Source: Chlorobaculum parvum NCIB 8327
GTDB lineage: Bacteria > Bacteroidota > Chlorobiia > Chlorobiales > Chlorobiaceae
Reading direction: 5' to 3'
NCBI RefSeq assembly: GCF_000020505.1
Contig: NC_011027.1
Span: 542,001 to 606,000 of the forward strand
DNA: 64,000 bases
The position numbers and the translations under genes are program-made. Below the pieces are notes generated by a model, which made no database searches, was not told the origin of the DNA, and worked only from the letters and a program-made list of their open reading frames with translations. Shown piece by piece: positions 23,035 through 31,261 of this stretch; positions within the stretch are counted from its first letter, which is position 1; each line of letters starts with the position of its first letter.

Positions 23035-23135
23035 TTTTATTTTTGACCCCGCAGGATTTGCTTTTCCTAAAGTAAAACAAATCTTTTCATAACCGCGTCA
23101 TTTCCGGAATACTATCAATCATCGGCTCGTAATCT

Positions 23136-23891
23136 ATGTCAGGACACAGTAAATGGGCGACCATCAAGCGCAAAAAGGCCGCCACCGATCAGAAGAGAGG
23201 AAATCTGTTCACCAAGCTCGTCAAGGAGATCACCATCGCAGCCAAAATGGGCGGCGGCGATCCGTCGGGCAACCCGCGTCTGAGGCTCGCCATCGATACG
23301 GCACGTGCCAACTCGATGCCGATGGACAACATCCAGCGCGCCATCAAGAAGGGTACCGGTGAACTGGAAGGCGCGACCTATGAAGAGATTACCTACGAAG
23401 GCTACGGCCCCGGCGGTATCGCGATCATCATCGAGACTGCGACCGACAACCGCAACCGCACCGTGGCCGACATCCGCCACCTGATGAGTCGCAGCGGCGG
23501 ATCGCTCGGCGAGAACGGCAGCGTCGGCTGGATGTTCAATCGCAAGGGTTCCATCGAGGTGCCAAAGTCGGCTATCTCCGAGGACGACCTGATGGAACTG
23601 CTGCTTGACGCAGGCCTCGAAGAGCTGGAGAGCGACGACGAACAGTACTACACGGTGCTGACCGACGTGAAGGATCTGGAGCCGGTCAAGAAGGCGCTCG
23701 AAGAGGCGGAGATTCCGTTCGAGAATGCCAAGATGGACATGATTCCGGACAACTACGTCGAGCTCGATGTCGAGGATGCCCGCAAGGCGCTCAAGCTGAT
23801 CGATGCGCTCGAAAACAGCGACGACGCCCAGGCTGTGTACAGCAACATGGACATCAGCGAAAGCGTCATGAGCGCGCTTGAAGAAGAGTAA
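23136..23891 (+). CDS. yebC: YebC/TACO1-family protein
   Basis: 251 residues, the normal length. It begins with the family signature [19 protein letters not shown] and continues with [14 protein letters not shown], and [14 protein letters not shown]. YebC proteins have been described both as transcription regulators (PmpR) and, more recently, as ribosome-associated factors that help translate proline-rich stretches; mitochondrial TACO1 is the eukaryotic relative. It precedes ruvC on the same strand, the common yebC-ruvC order, but here the two are separated by a 141-nt palindromic element. Confidence 0.96.
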   Translation: MSGHSKWATIKRKKAATDQKRGNLFTKLVKEITIAAKMGGGDPSGNPRLRLAIDTARANSMPMDNIQRAIKKGTGELEGATYEEITYEGYGPGGIAIIIETATDNRNRTVADIRHLMSRSGGSLGENGSVGWMFNRKGSIEVPKSAISEDDLMELLLDAGLEELESDDEQYYTVLTDVKDLEPVKKALEEAEIPFENAKMDMIPDNYVELDVEDARKALKLIDALENSDDAQAVYSNMDISESVMSALEEE

Positions 23892-23893
23892 AT

Positions 23894-24034
23894 GGACACC
23901 TCTAAAAACTTGTTGCGCGATCCGATTGCTGCGTTATGTGGTGCTCGAAATCCTCACGTACTATCTGTACGCTCCGGTTTCTGCGCTCCAGCCGCCTTGC
24001 ACTCGAATCGCTCACGACACTTTTTAGAGGTGCC
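23894..24034. repeat. Palindromic intergenic element (copy B), filling the yebC-ruvC gap
   Basis: An imperfect palindrome of about 141 nt. Its ends are GGACACCTCTAAAAA and TTTTTAGAGGTGCC, and its centre has GTAC-TATCT-GTAC with further imperfectly paired arms (AAATCC with CCGGTTT). It starts 2 nt after the yebC stop and ends 3 nt before the ruvC ATG. The right end supplies AGAGGTG, the only good ribosome site for ruvC. Similar CCTCTAAAAA...TTTTTAGAGG elements are known to me as dispersed repeats in several bacterial groups; no transposase is present. Confidence 0.75.
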
Positions 24035-24037
24035 TAA

Positions 24038-24601
24038 ATGATTGTGCTGGGCGTTGATCCGGGCAGTCGCAAGACCGGCTATGGCGTGATCGCCGAAGCG
24101 GAGGGGCGTCTCTCGGTGCTCGGTTGCGGGCTTATTCGTCCCGCCGCTTCCGGAACGCTGCACGAACGGATCGGCCAGCTCTGTTCAGGACTCGAAGAGG
24201 TGATCGCAAACATGAAGCCCGAAGCGGTTGCGCTTGAAACCGCGTTTGTCGGGCGCAACGTCCGGAGCGCGCTGATTCTCGGTCAGGTGCGGGGCGCGGT
24301 GCTCGCCACGGTGATAAAGCTCGGATTGCCCGTGCGTGAATATGCGCCGAGGGAGATCAAGCTTGCGGTGACCGGCACCGGCGCCGCGCGCAAAGAGCAG
24401 GTTGCGTCGATGTTGCCTCGGTTGCTGGGGCTCGAAGAAGCGCCGAAGCCGCTTGATGTCACCGACGCGCTTGGCATCGCATATTGCGATCTTTCAAGAG
24501 GTGCTTCCCTGACTGGTCACTGCGGCATGACCGGGAGCGGAAAAAGCCGAAGCAAGGGATGGGCAGCCTTCGTGGACGCACATCCTGAACTGTTGGCGTG
24601 A
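24038..24601 (+). CDS. ruvC: Holliday-junction endonuclease RuvC
   Basis: 187 residues. Catalytic acids are in place: Asp in [15 protein letters not shown] (residue 6), Glu in [11 protein letters not shown] near 68, and the C-terminal [11 protein letters not shown] pair near 141-144. RuvC resolves Holliday junctions as a dimer together with RuvAB; ruvB is elsewhere in this window at 57396 and ruvA is not present, so the ruv genes are scattered. The ATG follows AGAGGTG contributed by the palindromic element that fills the gap to yebC. Confidence 0.96.
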   Translation: MIVLGVDPGSRKTGYGVIAEAEGRLSVLGCGLIRPAASGTLHERIGQLCSGLEEVIANMKPEAVALETAFVGRNVRSALILGQVRGAVLATVIKLGLPVREYAPREIKLAVTGTGAARKEQVASMLPRLLGLEEAPKPLDVTDALGIAYCDLSRGASLTGHCGMTGSGKSRSKGWAAFVDAHPELLA

Positions 24602-24728
24602 TAGCGTATCATCGGTAAAAAGCGCAGTGTCGCATCTCACCCCCCGCGGTGTGGATTCGGCAACCAATTTCGTTCAGTGAAGCTCAGGATGGCCTTCGGG
24701 CCAGTTACGGAACCAAACAGGAAAAATT

Positions 24729-25283
24729 GTGCAGGGACATATCTTCAATCTTCCCAATTCTTTGAGCTTCCTGAGGATTCTGCTGATTCCCTGGTTCATC
24801 TACTATCTGGATGCGGGCCAGACGTCAACCGCGGTGATTATCATGTTCATCGCGCTGCTCACCGACTGGCTCGATGGCCAGACGGCCCGCTGGACCAACG
24901 AAGTGTCCGACATGGGCAAGATTCTCGATCCGCTTGCCGACAAGCTCTGCCTGGCCAGCGTCGCCCTCTATTACCTTTGGAAAGGTGAGCTTCCGATCTG
25001 GTTTGTGGCGTTCGTGGTGTTTCGTGATCTGGTGATTTTTTTCGGCGCGGCCTGGATTCGTCACCGGCACAACGTGCTCACCACTTCGCTCTGGCCTGGA
25101 AAGTGGGCCGTCGGATTTGTGTCGATGATGTTTATCACGATGGTCTGGCCGCTTCCCATCTTCCAGAAATGGCCGCTCAAGGAGTTCTTCATGTACCTTT
25201 CGGCCGCGACGCTGTTGTACTCATTTATCGAGTATTGCGTCCGTTTCTACCGTATTCAGAAGGGGCTCGACTTCAAAAGCTGA
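24729..25283 (+). CDS. pgsA: CDP-alcohol phosphatidyltransferase, probably phosphatidylglycerophosphate synthase
   Basis: 184 residues with several membrane helices. The family active-site pattern DG-x2-AR-x8-G-x3-D-x3-D is exact, beginning at DGQTAR near residue 51. The opening FNLPNSLSFLRILLIPWFIYY and the length fit PgsA, which makes phosphatidylglycerophosphate from CDP-diacylglycerol and glycerol 3-phosphate in the inner membrane. Cardiolipin- or serine-type relatives are less likely. The start is GTG at 24729 with AGGA 7 nt upstream. The candidate replication origin follows immediately. Confidence 0.88.
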   Translation: MQGHIFNLPNSLSFLRILLIPWFIYYLDAGQTSTAVIIMFIALLTDWLDGQTARWTNEVSDMGKILDPLADKLCLASVALYYLWKGELPIWFVAFVVFRDLVIFFGAAWIRHRHNVLTTSLWPGKWAVGFVSMMFITMVWPLPIFQKWPLKEFFMYLSAATLLYSFIEYCVRFYRIQKGLDFKS

Positions 25284-25704
25284 GCCCATCTGCCGAAATT
25301 TTCTGCCTGCCAAATCCCCCGATTCCCTTGCCTGTAAAGGTTATCCACGGATTAACGCTATAAATATGGATAAGTGTGCGCAAGATGATGGGTACGCTTA
25401 TTGTTATTCCTGCTTAAGCTATTTATTAATAATATTTTATCCGGATTTACCCCGCTAGTTTCGGTTTTGTCAACAGTGTTGATAAGTTGTGGGTAACCTG
25501 TTGGAAGAGCTGTTGGCAGGGTGTGGATTGATGTGGAAAACTTTACTCGAATGACGTATTTCAGCGCCAGCCAGTGTTTTCCGACACGGATGTCGTGAGT
25601 TTTGGTCAGACTCTACTGTTTATGTCTCCCGGAAAAGCGGAAAAGGCCGCCTCGACGTTGTTTCTGTCGAGGCTGCCTTTTCATGTTTTGCTTTAGGCTG
25701 ATTC
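25284..25704. other. 421-nt gene-free region with DnaA-box cluster and AT-rich stretch (candidate oriC)
   Basis: Five 9-mers differ by one base from TTATCCACA: 25341-25349 (plus), 25365-25373 (minus), 25477-25485 (minus), 25488-25496 (minus) and 25532-25540 (minus). Two more with two mismatches lie at 25437-25445 and 25522-25530. Between the outer groups is an AT-rich run (about 25413-25440) that could be an unwinding element. This layout is typical of bacterial origins. dnaA is not in the window. A titration site or a DnaA-regulated region is the alternative. The lpxC terminator occupies the right edge. Confidence 0.6.
25641..25681 (-). terminator. Terminator after lpxC-fabZ
   Basis: AAAAGGC and CCTCGAC pair with GTCGAGG and GCCTTTT around a 9-nt loop. 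On the minus strand it ends in a T-run 24 nt after the lpxC-fabZ stop. Confidence 0.85.
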
Positions 25705-27108
25705 TCAGTTTTTCTTGTCCATGACCGTCGCCATCAGCGAGGCTTCGCAGACGAGCTCGCCACGTACGTAGGCTTTGGCGTCGAACTGGCAGACCGTGCG
25801 GCGCATGTTGGTCATGACCGCTTCGATAACCAGCGTGTCGCCGGGAAGTACCGGTTTGCGGAACCGCGCCTTGTCGATGCCCATGAAGAAGACCACCGAT
25901 TCCTTGATGTTCTCCTTGCCGTTGAGCATCATGATACCACCGGTCTGCGCCATCGCCTCGATGATGAGCACGCCGGGCATCACCGGGTTGCCGGGGAAGT
26001 GGCCCTGGAAGAACGGCTCGTTCATCGTGACGTTCTTGATCGAAACGATCTTTTCGTCGAGCTTGAACTCGACGATCTTGTCGATCAGAAGGAACGGGTA
26101 GCGATGCGGCAGGATGTTCTGGATGGCGTTGATGTCGAAAATGACGCCAGCTTTTTTCTCGTGCTGGTACTGGCGGGCAAGCTTGTTGCGGTCGGCGTAC
26201 TTCTTGAGCTGCTTGACGAATTCGACGTTCGAGGCGTGGCCGGGACGGGCGGCGAGGATCTGCGCCTTGACCGGCATCCCGAGCAGTGCCAAGTCGCCGA
26301 GCAGGTCGAGCAGTTTGTGGCGGGCCGGTTCGTTGGTGAAGCGCAGTTCGCGGTTGTTCAGGATGCCGTTCTGGCCGAGCACCAGGTGCGAAGCGTCCAC
26401 GCCAACCTTGTCGGCAAGCGTCTGCACCTCGGTTTCATCGAGCTGCTTGTCAACGATCACGACGGCGTTGTCAATATCCGCACCCTTGATGATGCCCTGG
26501 TTGGCCATCGCTTCTACCTCCGAGAGGAAGCAGAAGGTGCGGCATGGGGAGAACTCGCGCAGAAACTCCTTGTCGAGATCAAACAGGCCGGAGTGCTGCG
26601 AGCCGAGCGCCGGATTTTTGTAATCGACCATTACCGTCATGCGGAAGCCGTCAAGCGGCAGGGCCACGATGTCCACGCTCTTTTCCGGATTGTGGAACTC
26701 GATGGTCTCGTCGATCACGAGATAGTTTTTCGGTTCATCCTGCTCGGCGATGCCTGCGGAAAGAATCGCTTCTGCGAAGGGATGGGCGCTGCCGTCGAGC
26801 ACCGGCGGTTCAGGCCCGCTGAGTTCGATGCGGCAGTTGTCGATCTGCAAACCGTACAGGGCGGCAAGCACGTGCTCGGTGGTGTGTACCTTGACATCGC
26901 CGATGCCGATGGTGGTGCCACGGAGCACATCGACGACGTGATCGATCAGCGCCGGAATTTCCGGGCAATCATCAATGTCGTTCCTGACGAAAATATAGCC
27001 GGTGTTGACCGGTGCGGGTTTGAAGGTGATGGTGCACTCCCGGCCGGTGTGGAGCCCGGTTCCCGTGAGCGAAACGTCGCCCTGGATGGTACGCTGATTG
27101 ATGAGCAT
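25705..27108 (-). CDS. lpxC: Bifunctional LpxC-FabZ fusion
   Basis: 467 residues joining two enzymes. Residues 1 to about 305 are UDP-3-O-acyl-GlcNAc deacetylase, the committed step of lipid A: zinc-site regions HTTEHVLAALYG near 76 and KLLDLLGDLALLG plus ARPGHASN near 270-295. From about 320 is a hot-dog FabZ dehydratase: HRYPFLLIDKI, then the active His in FQGHFPGNPVMPGVL. The two activities compete for 3-hydroxyacyl-ACP; FabZ sends it to fatty acids and LpxC to lipid A, so a fusion could balance the two. This fusion is established for Bacteroidetes and Chlorobi. It is on the minus strand next to the DnaA-box region. Confidence 0.96.
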   Translation of the reverse strand: MLINQRTIQGDVSLTGTGLHTGRECTITFKPAPVNTGYIFVRNDIDDCPEIPALIDHVVDVLRGTTIGIGDVKVHTTEHVLAALYGLQIDNCRIELSGPEPPVLDGSAHPFAEAILSAGIAEQDEPKNYLVIDETIEFHNPEKSVDIVALPLDGFRMTVMVDYKNPALGSQHSGLFDLDKEFLREFSPCRTFCFLSEVEAMANQGIIKGADIDNAVVIVDKQLDETEVQTLADKVGVDASHLVLGQNGILNNRELRFTNEPARHKLLDLLGDLALLGMPVKAQILAARPGHASNVEFVKQLKKYADRNKLARQYQHEKKAGVIFDINAIQNILPHRYPFLLIDKIVEFKLDEKIVSIKNVTMNEPFFQGHFPGNPVMPGVLIIEAMAQTGGIMMLNGKENIKESVVFFMGIDKARFRKPVLPGDTLVIEAVMTNMRRTVCQFDAKAYVRGELVCEASLMATVMDKKN

Positions 27109-27165
27109 GGATAGCGAAAAGCTTGCGATGGAAAATTTAAAAGATACGAAAGTGGCGTAAACTGT

Positions 27166-27993
27166 TCAAATTGAGGAGCTGCCAGCGCTTCCGGTGCCGA
27201 AATGTTTCCGGGCTTTTTCGAGCAGGAGTGAGTGGGTGAGCAGGCTTCCGGCAAGGATGCTCGTATGGGCGAACACGTCATCAGATCCGTCGATGCCGGT
27301 TACGATGCCGCCCGCCTCGCGCACCAGCAGCACGCCCGCCGAGAAGTCCCACGGAAAGAGCCGGTACTCGAAGAAGCCGTCGAAGCGTCCAGCGGCGGTG
27401 TAGGCCAGGTCGATGGAGGCCGAACCGGCGCGTCGGATGCCTGCCGAATCGGCAATGACATCCCGCAGCATGGCGATGTAGCCGTCCATGTAGTGATCGT
27501 AATCCCTGAACGGCAGGCCGGTGGCGAACAGGAAGCCCTGCTTGTCCTCGCGCGTCGAAATGCCGATGCGGTCACCGTTCAGGAATGCGCCCTCGCCCCG
27601 GACGGCGGTGAACAGCTCGTCGAGCACTGGCTGATAGACCACGCCCACCGCCAGTTCGCCATTCGCATCGGTCATGGCGATGCTGATGCCGAAGACCGGG
27701 AACGAGTGGATGAAGTTCAGCGTGCCGTCCAGCGGATCGACAATCCAGGTTCGCCCGGATGCGCCCTTGCCGCTGGTTCCCTCCTCGCAGAGCAGCCCGT
27801 CGTCGGGGAATGCTTCGGTGATCGTGGCAGAAATCACCGCCTCACACTGCTTGTCGACTTCAGTCACGAAATCCTTGTGCTCCTTGGCGACGATTTCCCG
27901 CTGCGAAAGCTCGCCGAATCGCGAAAGGGTAATCGCGCCTGCCGCTTTGGCTGCCTTGATGGCCGTCTGGAGTTCGAGGTTCATATGCTGCAT
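27166..27993 (-). CDS. Inositol monophosphatase family protein
   Basis: 275 residues from the chosen ATG. Metal-binding motifs are complete: the Glu-containing first motif (CEEGTSGKG), WIVDPLDGTLNFIHSFP near residue 88, and the C-terminal PWDFSAGVLLVREAGG near 210. Members hydrolyse myo-inositol phosphate, but bacterial ones (SuhB, CysQ, fructose-bisphosphatase-like) differ in substrate and some act on transcription. The substrate cannot be decided here. An open frame extends 31 codons upstream but is not family-like. It precedes lpxC-fabZ on the same strand with a 57-nt gap. Confidence 0.9.
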   Translation of the reverse strand: MQHMNLELQTAIKAAKAAGAITLSRFGELSQREIVAKEHKDFVTEVDKQCEAVISATITEAFPDDGLLCEEGTSGKGASGRTWIVDPLDGTLNFIHSFPVFGISIAMTDANGELAVGVVYQPVLDELFTAVRGEGAFLNGDRIGISTREDKQGFLFATGLPFRDYDHYMDGYIAMLRDVIADSAGIRRAGSASIDLAYTAAGRFDGFFEYRLFPWDFSAGVLLVREAGGIVTGIDGSDDVFAHTSILAGSLLTHSLLLEKARKHFGTGSAGSSSI

Positions 27994-28045
27994 GGTGTTA
28001 GATGAATGAAAATGGTTGGCCCAATATATCATTTGCCAGCGAATT

Positions 28046-28070
28046 GTAGGGGCGGCTCTTGTGACCGCCC
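28046..28070. repeat. GTAGGGGC hairpin repeat (copy 1)
   Basis: GTAGGGGCGG...CCGCCC forms a short GC-rich hairpin upstream of the inositol monophosphatase and tspO. A related sequence lies at 43396-43420. It resembles a dispersed intergenic repeat seen in many bacteria. Confidence 0.5.
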
Positions 28071-28187
28071 ATGTAATAGCAATCAACCGGTAGCGTATTT
28101 CCCCGCGCTCTCAACCTGCAGGGAATTAACTAACGAAAATGGAGCTTCTTAGTGTGATATTCCAGATTCGTCAAACAACCACTCATT

Positions 28188-28664
28188 ATGAACAAACAGA
28201 TACTCACCCTCGCGCTTTGCATCGGCCTTTGCCTTGCCGTCGGTTTTGCAGGCAGCAGCTTCACTCCGGAGCCGGGTTCCTGGTACTACACGACGCTCAA
28301 CAAACCGGAATGGAATCCTCCGGACTGGCTTTTTCCACCTGTCTGGACAATTCTTTTCATCATGATGGGTACGGCGCTTGCAAAGGTGCTGGGCGCGGGA
28401 TGGGAGAAAAAAGAGGTCAAAATCGGTGTCGCGCTGTTCGCGGTTCAGATCATCCTGAACCTCGGTTGGTCGGCGTCGTTTTTCGGAATGCAGTCGCCGC
28501 TTGCAGGGTTGATTGTCATTGCGTTGCTTTGGATTTTTATCGTCCTGACTATCCTCGCTTTCTCCAAGGTCTCGAAACCGCCTGCGCTTTTGCTTGTGCC
28601 TTATCTCGCCTGGGTGAGCTTTGCCTCTTTTCTGAACTTTACTATTCTCCAGCTCAATCCGTAA
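28188..28664 (+). CDS. tspO: TspO/MBR family protein (CrtK-like)
   Basis: 158 residues with five membrane helices. The family signatures are all present: WNPPDWLFPPVWTILF near residue 44, QIILNLGWSASFFG near 93, and PYLAWVSFASFLNFTILQLN at the end. TspO binds porphyrins and other tetrapyrroles, and in photosynthetic bacteria it was linked to control of pigment genes and to light- or oxygen-dependent porphyrin breakdown. Green sulfur bacteria make large amounts of bacteriochlorophyll, so a role in porphyrin handling is a reasonable inference. It appears monocistronic. Confidence 0.93.
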   Translation: MNKQILTLALCIGLCLAVGFAGSSFTPEPGSWYYTTLNKPEWNPPDWLFPPVWTILFIMMGTALAKVLGAGWEKKEVKIGVALFAVQIILNLGWSASFFGMQSPLAGLIVIALLWIFIVLTILAFSKVSKPPALLLVPYLAWVSFASFLNFTILQLNP

Positions 28665-28786
28665 AGCCTTTTCCAGTTGGCTTATAAGTCGTCAGGGTTG
28701 TATAATGGAACTAAAAGGACGAACGGGAGGGGCGTTTCTGTCACTCCCATCAGATTCTCAGGAACCTTGGGCAATGGAGGTACATC

Positions 28787-29089
28787 ATGGAGTACACTGA
28801 AAGGCAAAAGCAGGAGTTCAAGAGGCAATTTGCAAGCATACGCCGAAAGCAAATGGTGGTGTCAGGCCTGCTCATCATTTTGATGATTCCCTACGTTACG
28901 GCAAATGAAAGCACAGGCATGGTGCTTGGGACGTATCCAATTGCAATGGTTGTGCCTGTCTTTTTCGTTGTGGTTATCGGTGCGCTTGTTTTTTCGTTCA
29001 GGAACTGGCGATGCCCGGCTTGCAACAAGTATTTGGGACGCTCGTTGAATCCGCATTACTGTTGGAAATGTGGAATAGCCTTGAGATAG
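28787..29089 (+). CDS. Small membrane protein with C-terminal zinc ribbon
   Basis: 100 residues. A basic start (ERQKQEFKRQFASIRRKQ) is followed by two hydrophobic helices at about 21-38 and 50-70, then a four-Cys zinc ribbon (CPAC...CWKC) in the last 30 residues. Not a family I recognise by name; it resembles zinc-ribbon membrane proteins of unknown role. GGAGGT lies 7 nt before the ATG and a strong terminator follows at 29139, so it is a real monocistronic gene. The cytoplasmic ribbon could bind nucleic acid or a partner protein, but nothing here shows which. Confidence 0.75.
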   Translation: MEYTERQKQEFKRQFASIRRKQMVVSGLLIILMIPYVTANESTGMVLGTYPIAMVVPVFFVVVIGALVFSFRNWRCPACNKYLGRSLNPHYCWKCGIALR

Positions 29090-29138
29090 TGTTGTGAAAG
29101 AGCGGCTTGCCCGATTACACGAAATCTCGTTACCATAT

Positions 29139-29179
29139 GCCCCCCTGAATGCCGTCTGCTAAGGGGGGCTTTTTTTTTG
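29139..29179 (+). terminator. Terminator after the zinc-ribbon gene
   Basis: GCCCCCCT (29139-29146) pairs with AGGGGGGC (29162-29169) and is followed by nine T. Confidence 0.8.
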
Positions 29180-29184
29180 TGACG

Positions 29185-29736
29185 TTACTCCAGCGTTTTC
29201 AGCTTCGCGACAGCCATTTTTCCTGCCTCGACGAGCCGTGCGCGGATGGCAGCATTGCTGGTGTTTCCGGCTCCGATCTGGATGTAGTAGCCATCAGCCA
29301 TAATGTAGATGCCGCCGGTTGTGATGAACGCATCGTCGCCCACGCCTTCGACATCGGTTCTCATATCCTTAAAGTTATCCTTCAGGCTGTTGTAGATCGA
29401 AGCCGTGCCAACGCCGCCGGGTGGGAAGAAGGCGTCCTGCGTCAGCGAGACCTGCAGGAACGGTATCGGTTCGCCGCTGGCGGGGTCGTAAAGGCAGAGC
29501 TTCATACCGACTGCTTTCTGCTCGCTTTTCTCCGCAGGCTTGACCGTTTCGCCGAGCAGTTTCGCCGCCTCTTCCTGCGTGATGAGCTGGCAGGGTTCGA
29601 TGATTTTCGAGGCCTGCTGCTGAACTGCCGCATTGCCGCCGTTGGAGTCAGATTGCTGAGACGAGTTGCCGCCGCATCCTGCGAAAAGCAGGACGGTGCA
29701 GAGCGGAAGAATCCGGATGATGTGTGCTGGTCGCAT
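29185..29736 (-). CDS. DUF3558-like lipoprotein of unknown function
   Basis: 183 residues. A lipoprotein signal peptide ends in the lipobox FAGC with Cys 21, then a Ser/Asn/Gln-rich linker. The mature domain has PCQLITQEEAAKLLGE near 48 and a second Cys in MKLCLYDP, a pattern seen in DUF3558-type lipoproteins (Cys-x-Leu-Leu-Thr...Glu-Ala...Leu-Gly) where the two cysteines may form a disulfide. A membrane-anchored periplasmic role is likely; the function is unknown. It stands alone between the zinc-ribbon gene and the 64-residue gene. Confidence 0.7.
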   Translation of the reverse strand: MRPAHIIRILPLCTVLLFAGCGGNSSQQSDSNGGNAAVQQQASKIIEPCQLITQEEAAKLLGETVKPAEKSEQKAVGMKLCLYDPASGEPIPFLQVSLTQDAFFPPGGVGTASIYNSLKDNFKDMRTDVEGVGDDAFITTGGIYIMADGYYIQIGAGNTSNAAIRARLVEAGKMAVAKLKTLE

Positions 29737-29929
29737 GGTTAGGGGGATTTTATTTTCGGTGGAAAGATTACCTTGAAAAGTAGGGAATTTTTGCTGGATG
29801 TGTGGCGGTGTGATCGGAGTGCTTGGTGCATGGGGCGGATGTTGCTGAGTGCCTCTTATATGGAGTGAAAATCAAAAATCTGCGTTTTATGTGGATTATT
29901 ATAATCAATGTTAGAAATCGGGAGAGGAT

Positions 29930-30124
29930 ATGAAACGTGCCGAAGTAGAACCTCAGATCGTCCAGGAATGGTTAAAGCGCCCTGACAATGAACGCACAGA
30001 GAATGATGTATTGAAGTTCTACGGATACCTTTGTTCCAATCGTCCGGAACTTCTTTCCTTTCGAGCTTCTGGTGACAAGTATCAAACATTAATGTCCATT
30101 CTTCGTCACCACATTGAGCGCTAA
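29930..30124 (+). CDS. Small hypothetical protein (64 aa)
   Basis: Unrecognised. The 64-residue product is soluble, charged and probably helical, with no signal peptide, Cys or known motif. Support for its being real: a strong GGGAGAGG ribosome site just before the ATG, and a TATAAT -10-like sequence at 29900-29905, which would give a short leader. It lies in the accessory-looking stretch upstream of a toxin-antitoxin pair. The 210 nt between them holds no other gene that I can support. Confidence 0.6.
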   Translation: MKRAEVEPQIVQEWLKRPDNERTENDVLKFYGYLCSNRPELLSFRASGDKYQTLMSILRHHIER

Positions 30125-30338
30125 CTATCAGCGGCGGGAGAGGAGTTTCAATATTTATTGTTAATAAGTTGTTCCGGCAGGCCACTCAACTTCTCCACAG
30201 TCGTTCTACAGTTGAGCGGAAATCTTGCGAGGATGGTGATTGCCAAGTTGAAGCGCTGCCTTGATTGAGTGGCGAGAAACTTTTGCTTGCGGCTCTGCCG
30301 TTCTCAATCAGTAGCCGATTCAACGTATGGAGGGAAAA

Positions 30339-30569
30339 ATGTCAGAGTTATTGAAAAAAATTGAAAGCGAGGTGCTTGGCCTTTCTCATCAGGAGCGGGC
30401 CTTTTTGGCTGATCGTTTGCTGAGTTCTCTGGGAGAGGATGTTCTTACGGAGTTCGATGCCGCATGGGTCACCGAAGCGCAGCGCCGGTATGGGGAATAT
30501 AAAGCGGGACGCCGCTCTGGCATCGATGCACAGGAGGTCTTTGCTGAAGCTGACAGGATCGTCGAATGA
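30339..30569 (+). CDS. Antitoxin, addiction-module protein family (PF09720-like)
   Basis: 76 residues. The start SELLKKIESEVLGLSHQER, then FLADRLLSSL and AWVTEAQRRYGEYKAGR are the hallmarks of the Unstab_antitox family of proteolysis-prone antitoxins that pair with ParE/RelE toxins. GGAGGG lies 4-5 nt before the chosen ATG; an ATG at 30327 is upstream but overlaps this ribosome site. Its stop overlaps the toxin ATG by 4 nt, the classical antitoxin-first layout. It is expected to bind and neutralise the toxin and repress the operon. Confidence 0.88.
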   Translation: MSELLKKIESEVLGLSHQERAFLADRLLSSLGEDVLTEFDAAWVTEAQRRYGEYKAGRRSGIDAQEVFAEADRIVE

Positions 30570-30880
30570 CTTCAGTCATTTTCGATCCGGATGCCCGCGC
30601 TGAATTTCTGGACGCTGTCCGGTATTACGAAGAGCGCCAGAGGGGATTGGGGCGTCGTTTCCGGGGCGCGGTTGAAACGGCCGTTTCTCTTGTTGTCGCG
30701 AACCCTGTTCTGTACCGACTGTTGAGAGCGCCCTTCAGACGCTATCTCCTGCCAAAATTCCCCTACTCAATTATTTATTCTATCGAGCCGGATTACATCT
30801 ACGTTATTGCGTTGGCGCACACTAAACGCAAACCGGGATATTGGTTGAAGAGGAGTTCCGGTTCCGGTGAAAAGGATTAA
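30566..30880 (+). CDS. ParE/RelE-family toxin
   Basis: 104 residues. FDPDARAEFLDAVRYYEERQRGLGRRF near the start (quoted only to ARYYEE in my reading), then RRYLLPKFPYSIIYSIE and VIALAHTKRKPGYW, are typical of the ParE/RelE plasmid-stabilisation superfamily. The R-rich P-Y-S-I-I-Y core and terminal H-x-x-R-x-P-x-Y-W fit ParE-like members, which poison gyrase, rather than mRNA-cutting RelE, but sequence alone cannot decide. It is coupled to the antitoxin by a 4-nt overlap. The 26 nt after its stop leads into the [2Fe-2S] gene, which may be read from the same transcript. Confidence 0.88.
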   Translation: MTSVIFDPDARAEFLDAVRYYEERQRGLGRRFRGAVETAVSLVVANPVLYRLLRAPFRRYLLPKFPYSIIYSIEPDYIYVIALAHTKRKPGYWLKRSSGSGEKD

Positions 30881-30905
30881 AACTATAGAATTCAGAAAAA
30901 CTATC

Positions 30906-31208
30906 ATGCTCATTCAAAACGAATCACCATACCTCGCTCATGTCTTTATCTGCACCAACGACCGCAAGGGCGAGCGGAAATCCTGTGCGGATGGTGACAG
31001 TCAGCTTTTGAAAGCGAAATTGAAAGAAGCTGTTGATGCGAAAGGGTGGAAAGGGAAAGTGCGGGTCTCGACGTCGGGCTGCCTGGGGGTTTGTGGCGAG
31101 GGGCCGAATGTGATGATTTATCCGCAGAAGCTCTGGTTTTCCGGTGTCACTCCGGATGATGTGGACGAAATTTTGTCCACGATCGAGCGCTTGATGAGCG
31201 AGGCCTGA
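30906..31208 (+). CDS. Thioredoxin-like [2Fe-2S] ferredoxin
   Basis: 100 residues from the ATG at 30906. HVFICTNDRKGERKSCADGDS (first two Cys, 12 residues apart) and STSGCLGVCGEGPNVMIYP (last two Cys, spaced C-x3-C) are the cluster ligands of the TRX-fold [2Fe-2S] family seen in Aquifex ferredoxin and in NuoE/HoxE. It should carry electrons at low potential in the cytoplasm; no hydrogenase or Nuo gene is adjacent. A GTG at 30867 is in frame but overlaps the toxin gene. It is followed by an ArsR regulator and a Cys-rich microprotein on the same strand, perhaps forming a redox- or metal-responsive group. Confidence 0.88.
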   Translation: MLIQNESPYLAHVFICTNDRKGERKSCADGDSQLLKAKLKEAVDAKGWKGKVRVSTSGCLGVCGEGPNVMIYPQKLWFSGVTPDDVDEILSTIERLMSEA

Positions 31209-31261
31209 GCTTGTTTGAAAATGTTTTAGTATTTGCGCGTTCACTTAATTAGATTGATTTG

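Noticed and set aside
29856-30185. 109-codon minus-strand frame
   Set aside because: Antisense to the 64-residue gene, which has the better ribosome site; no motif.
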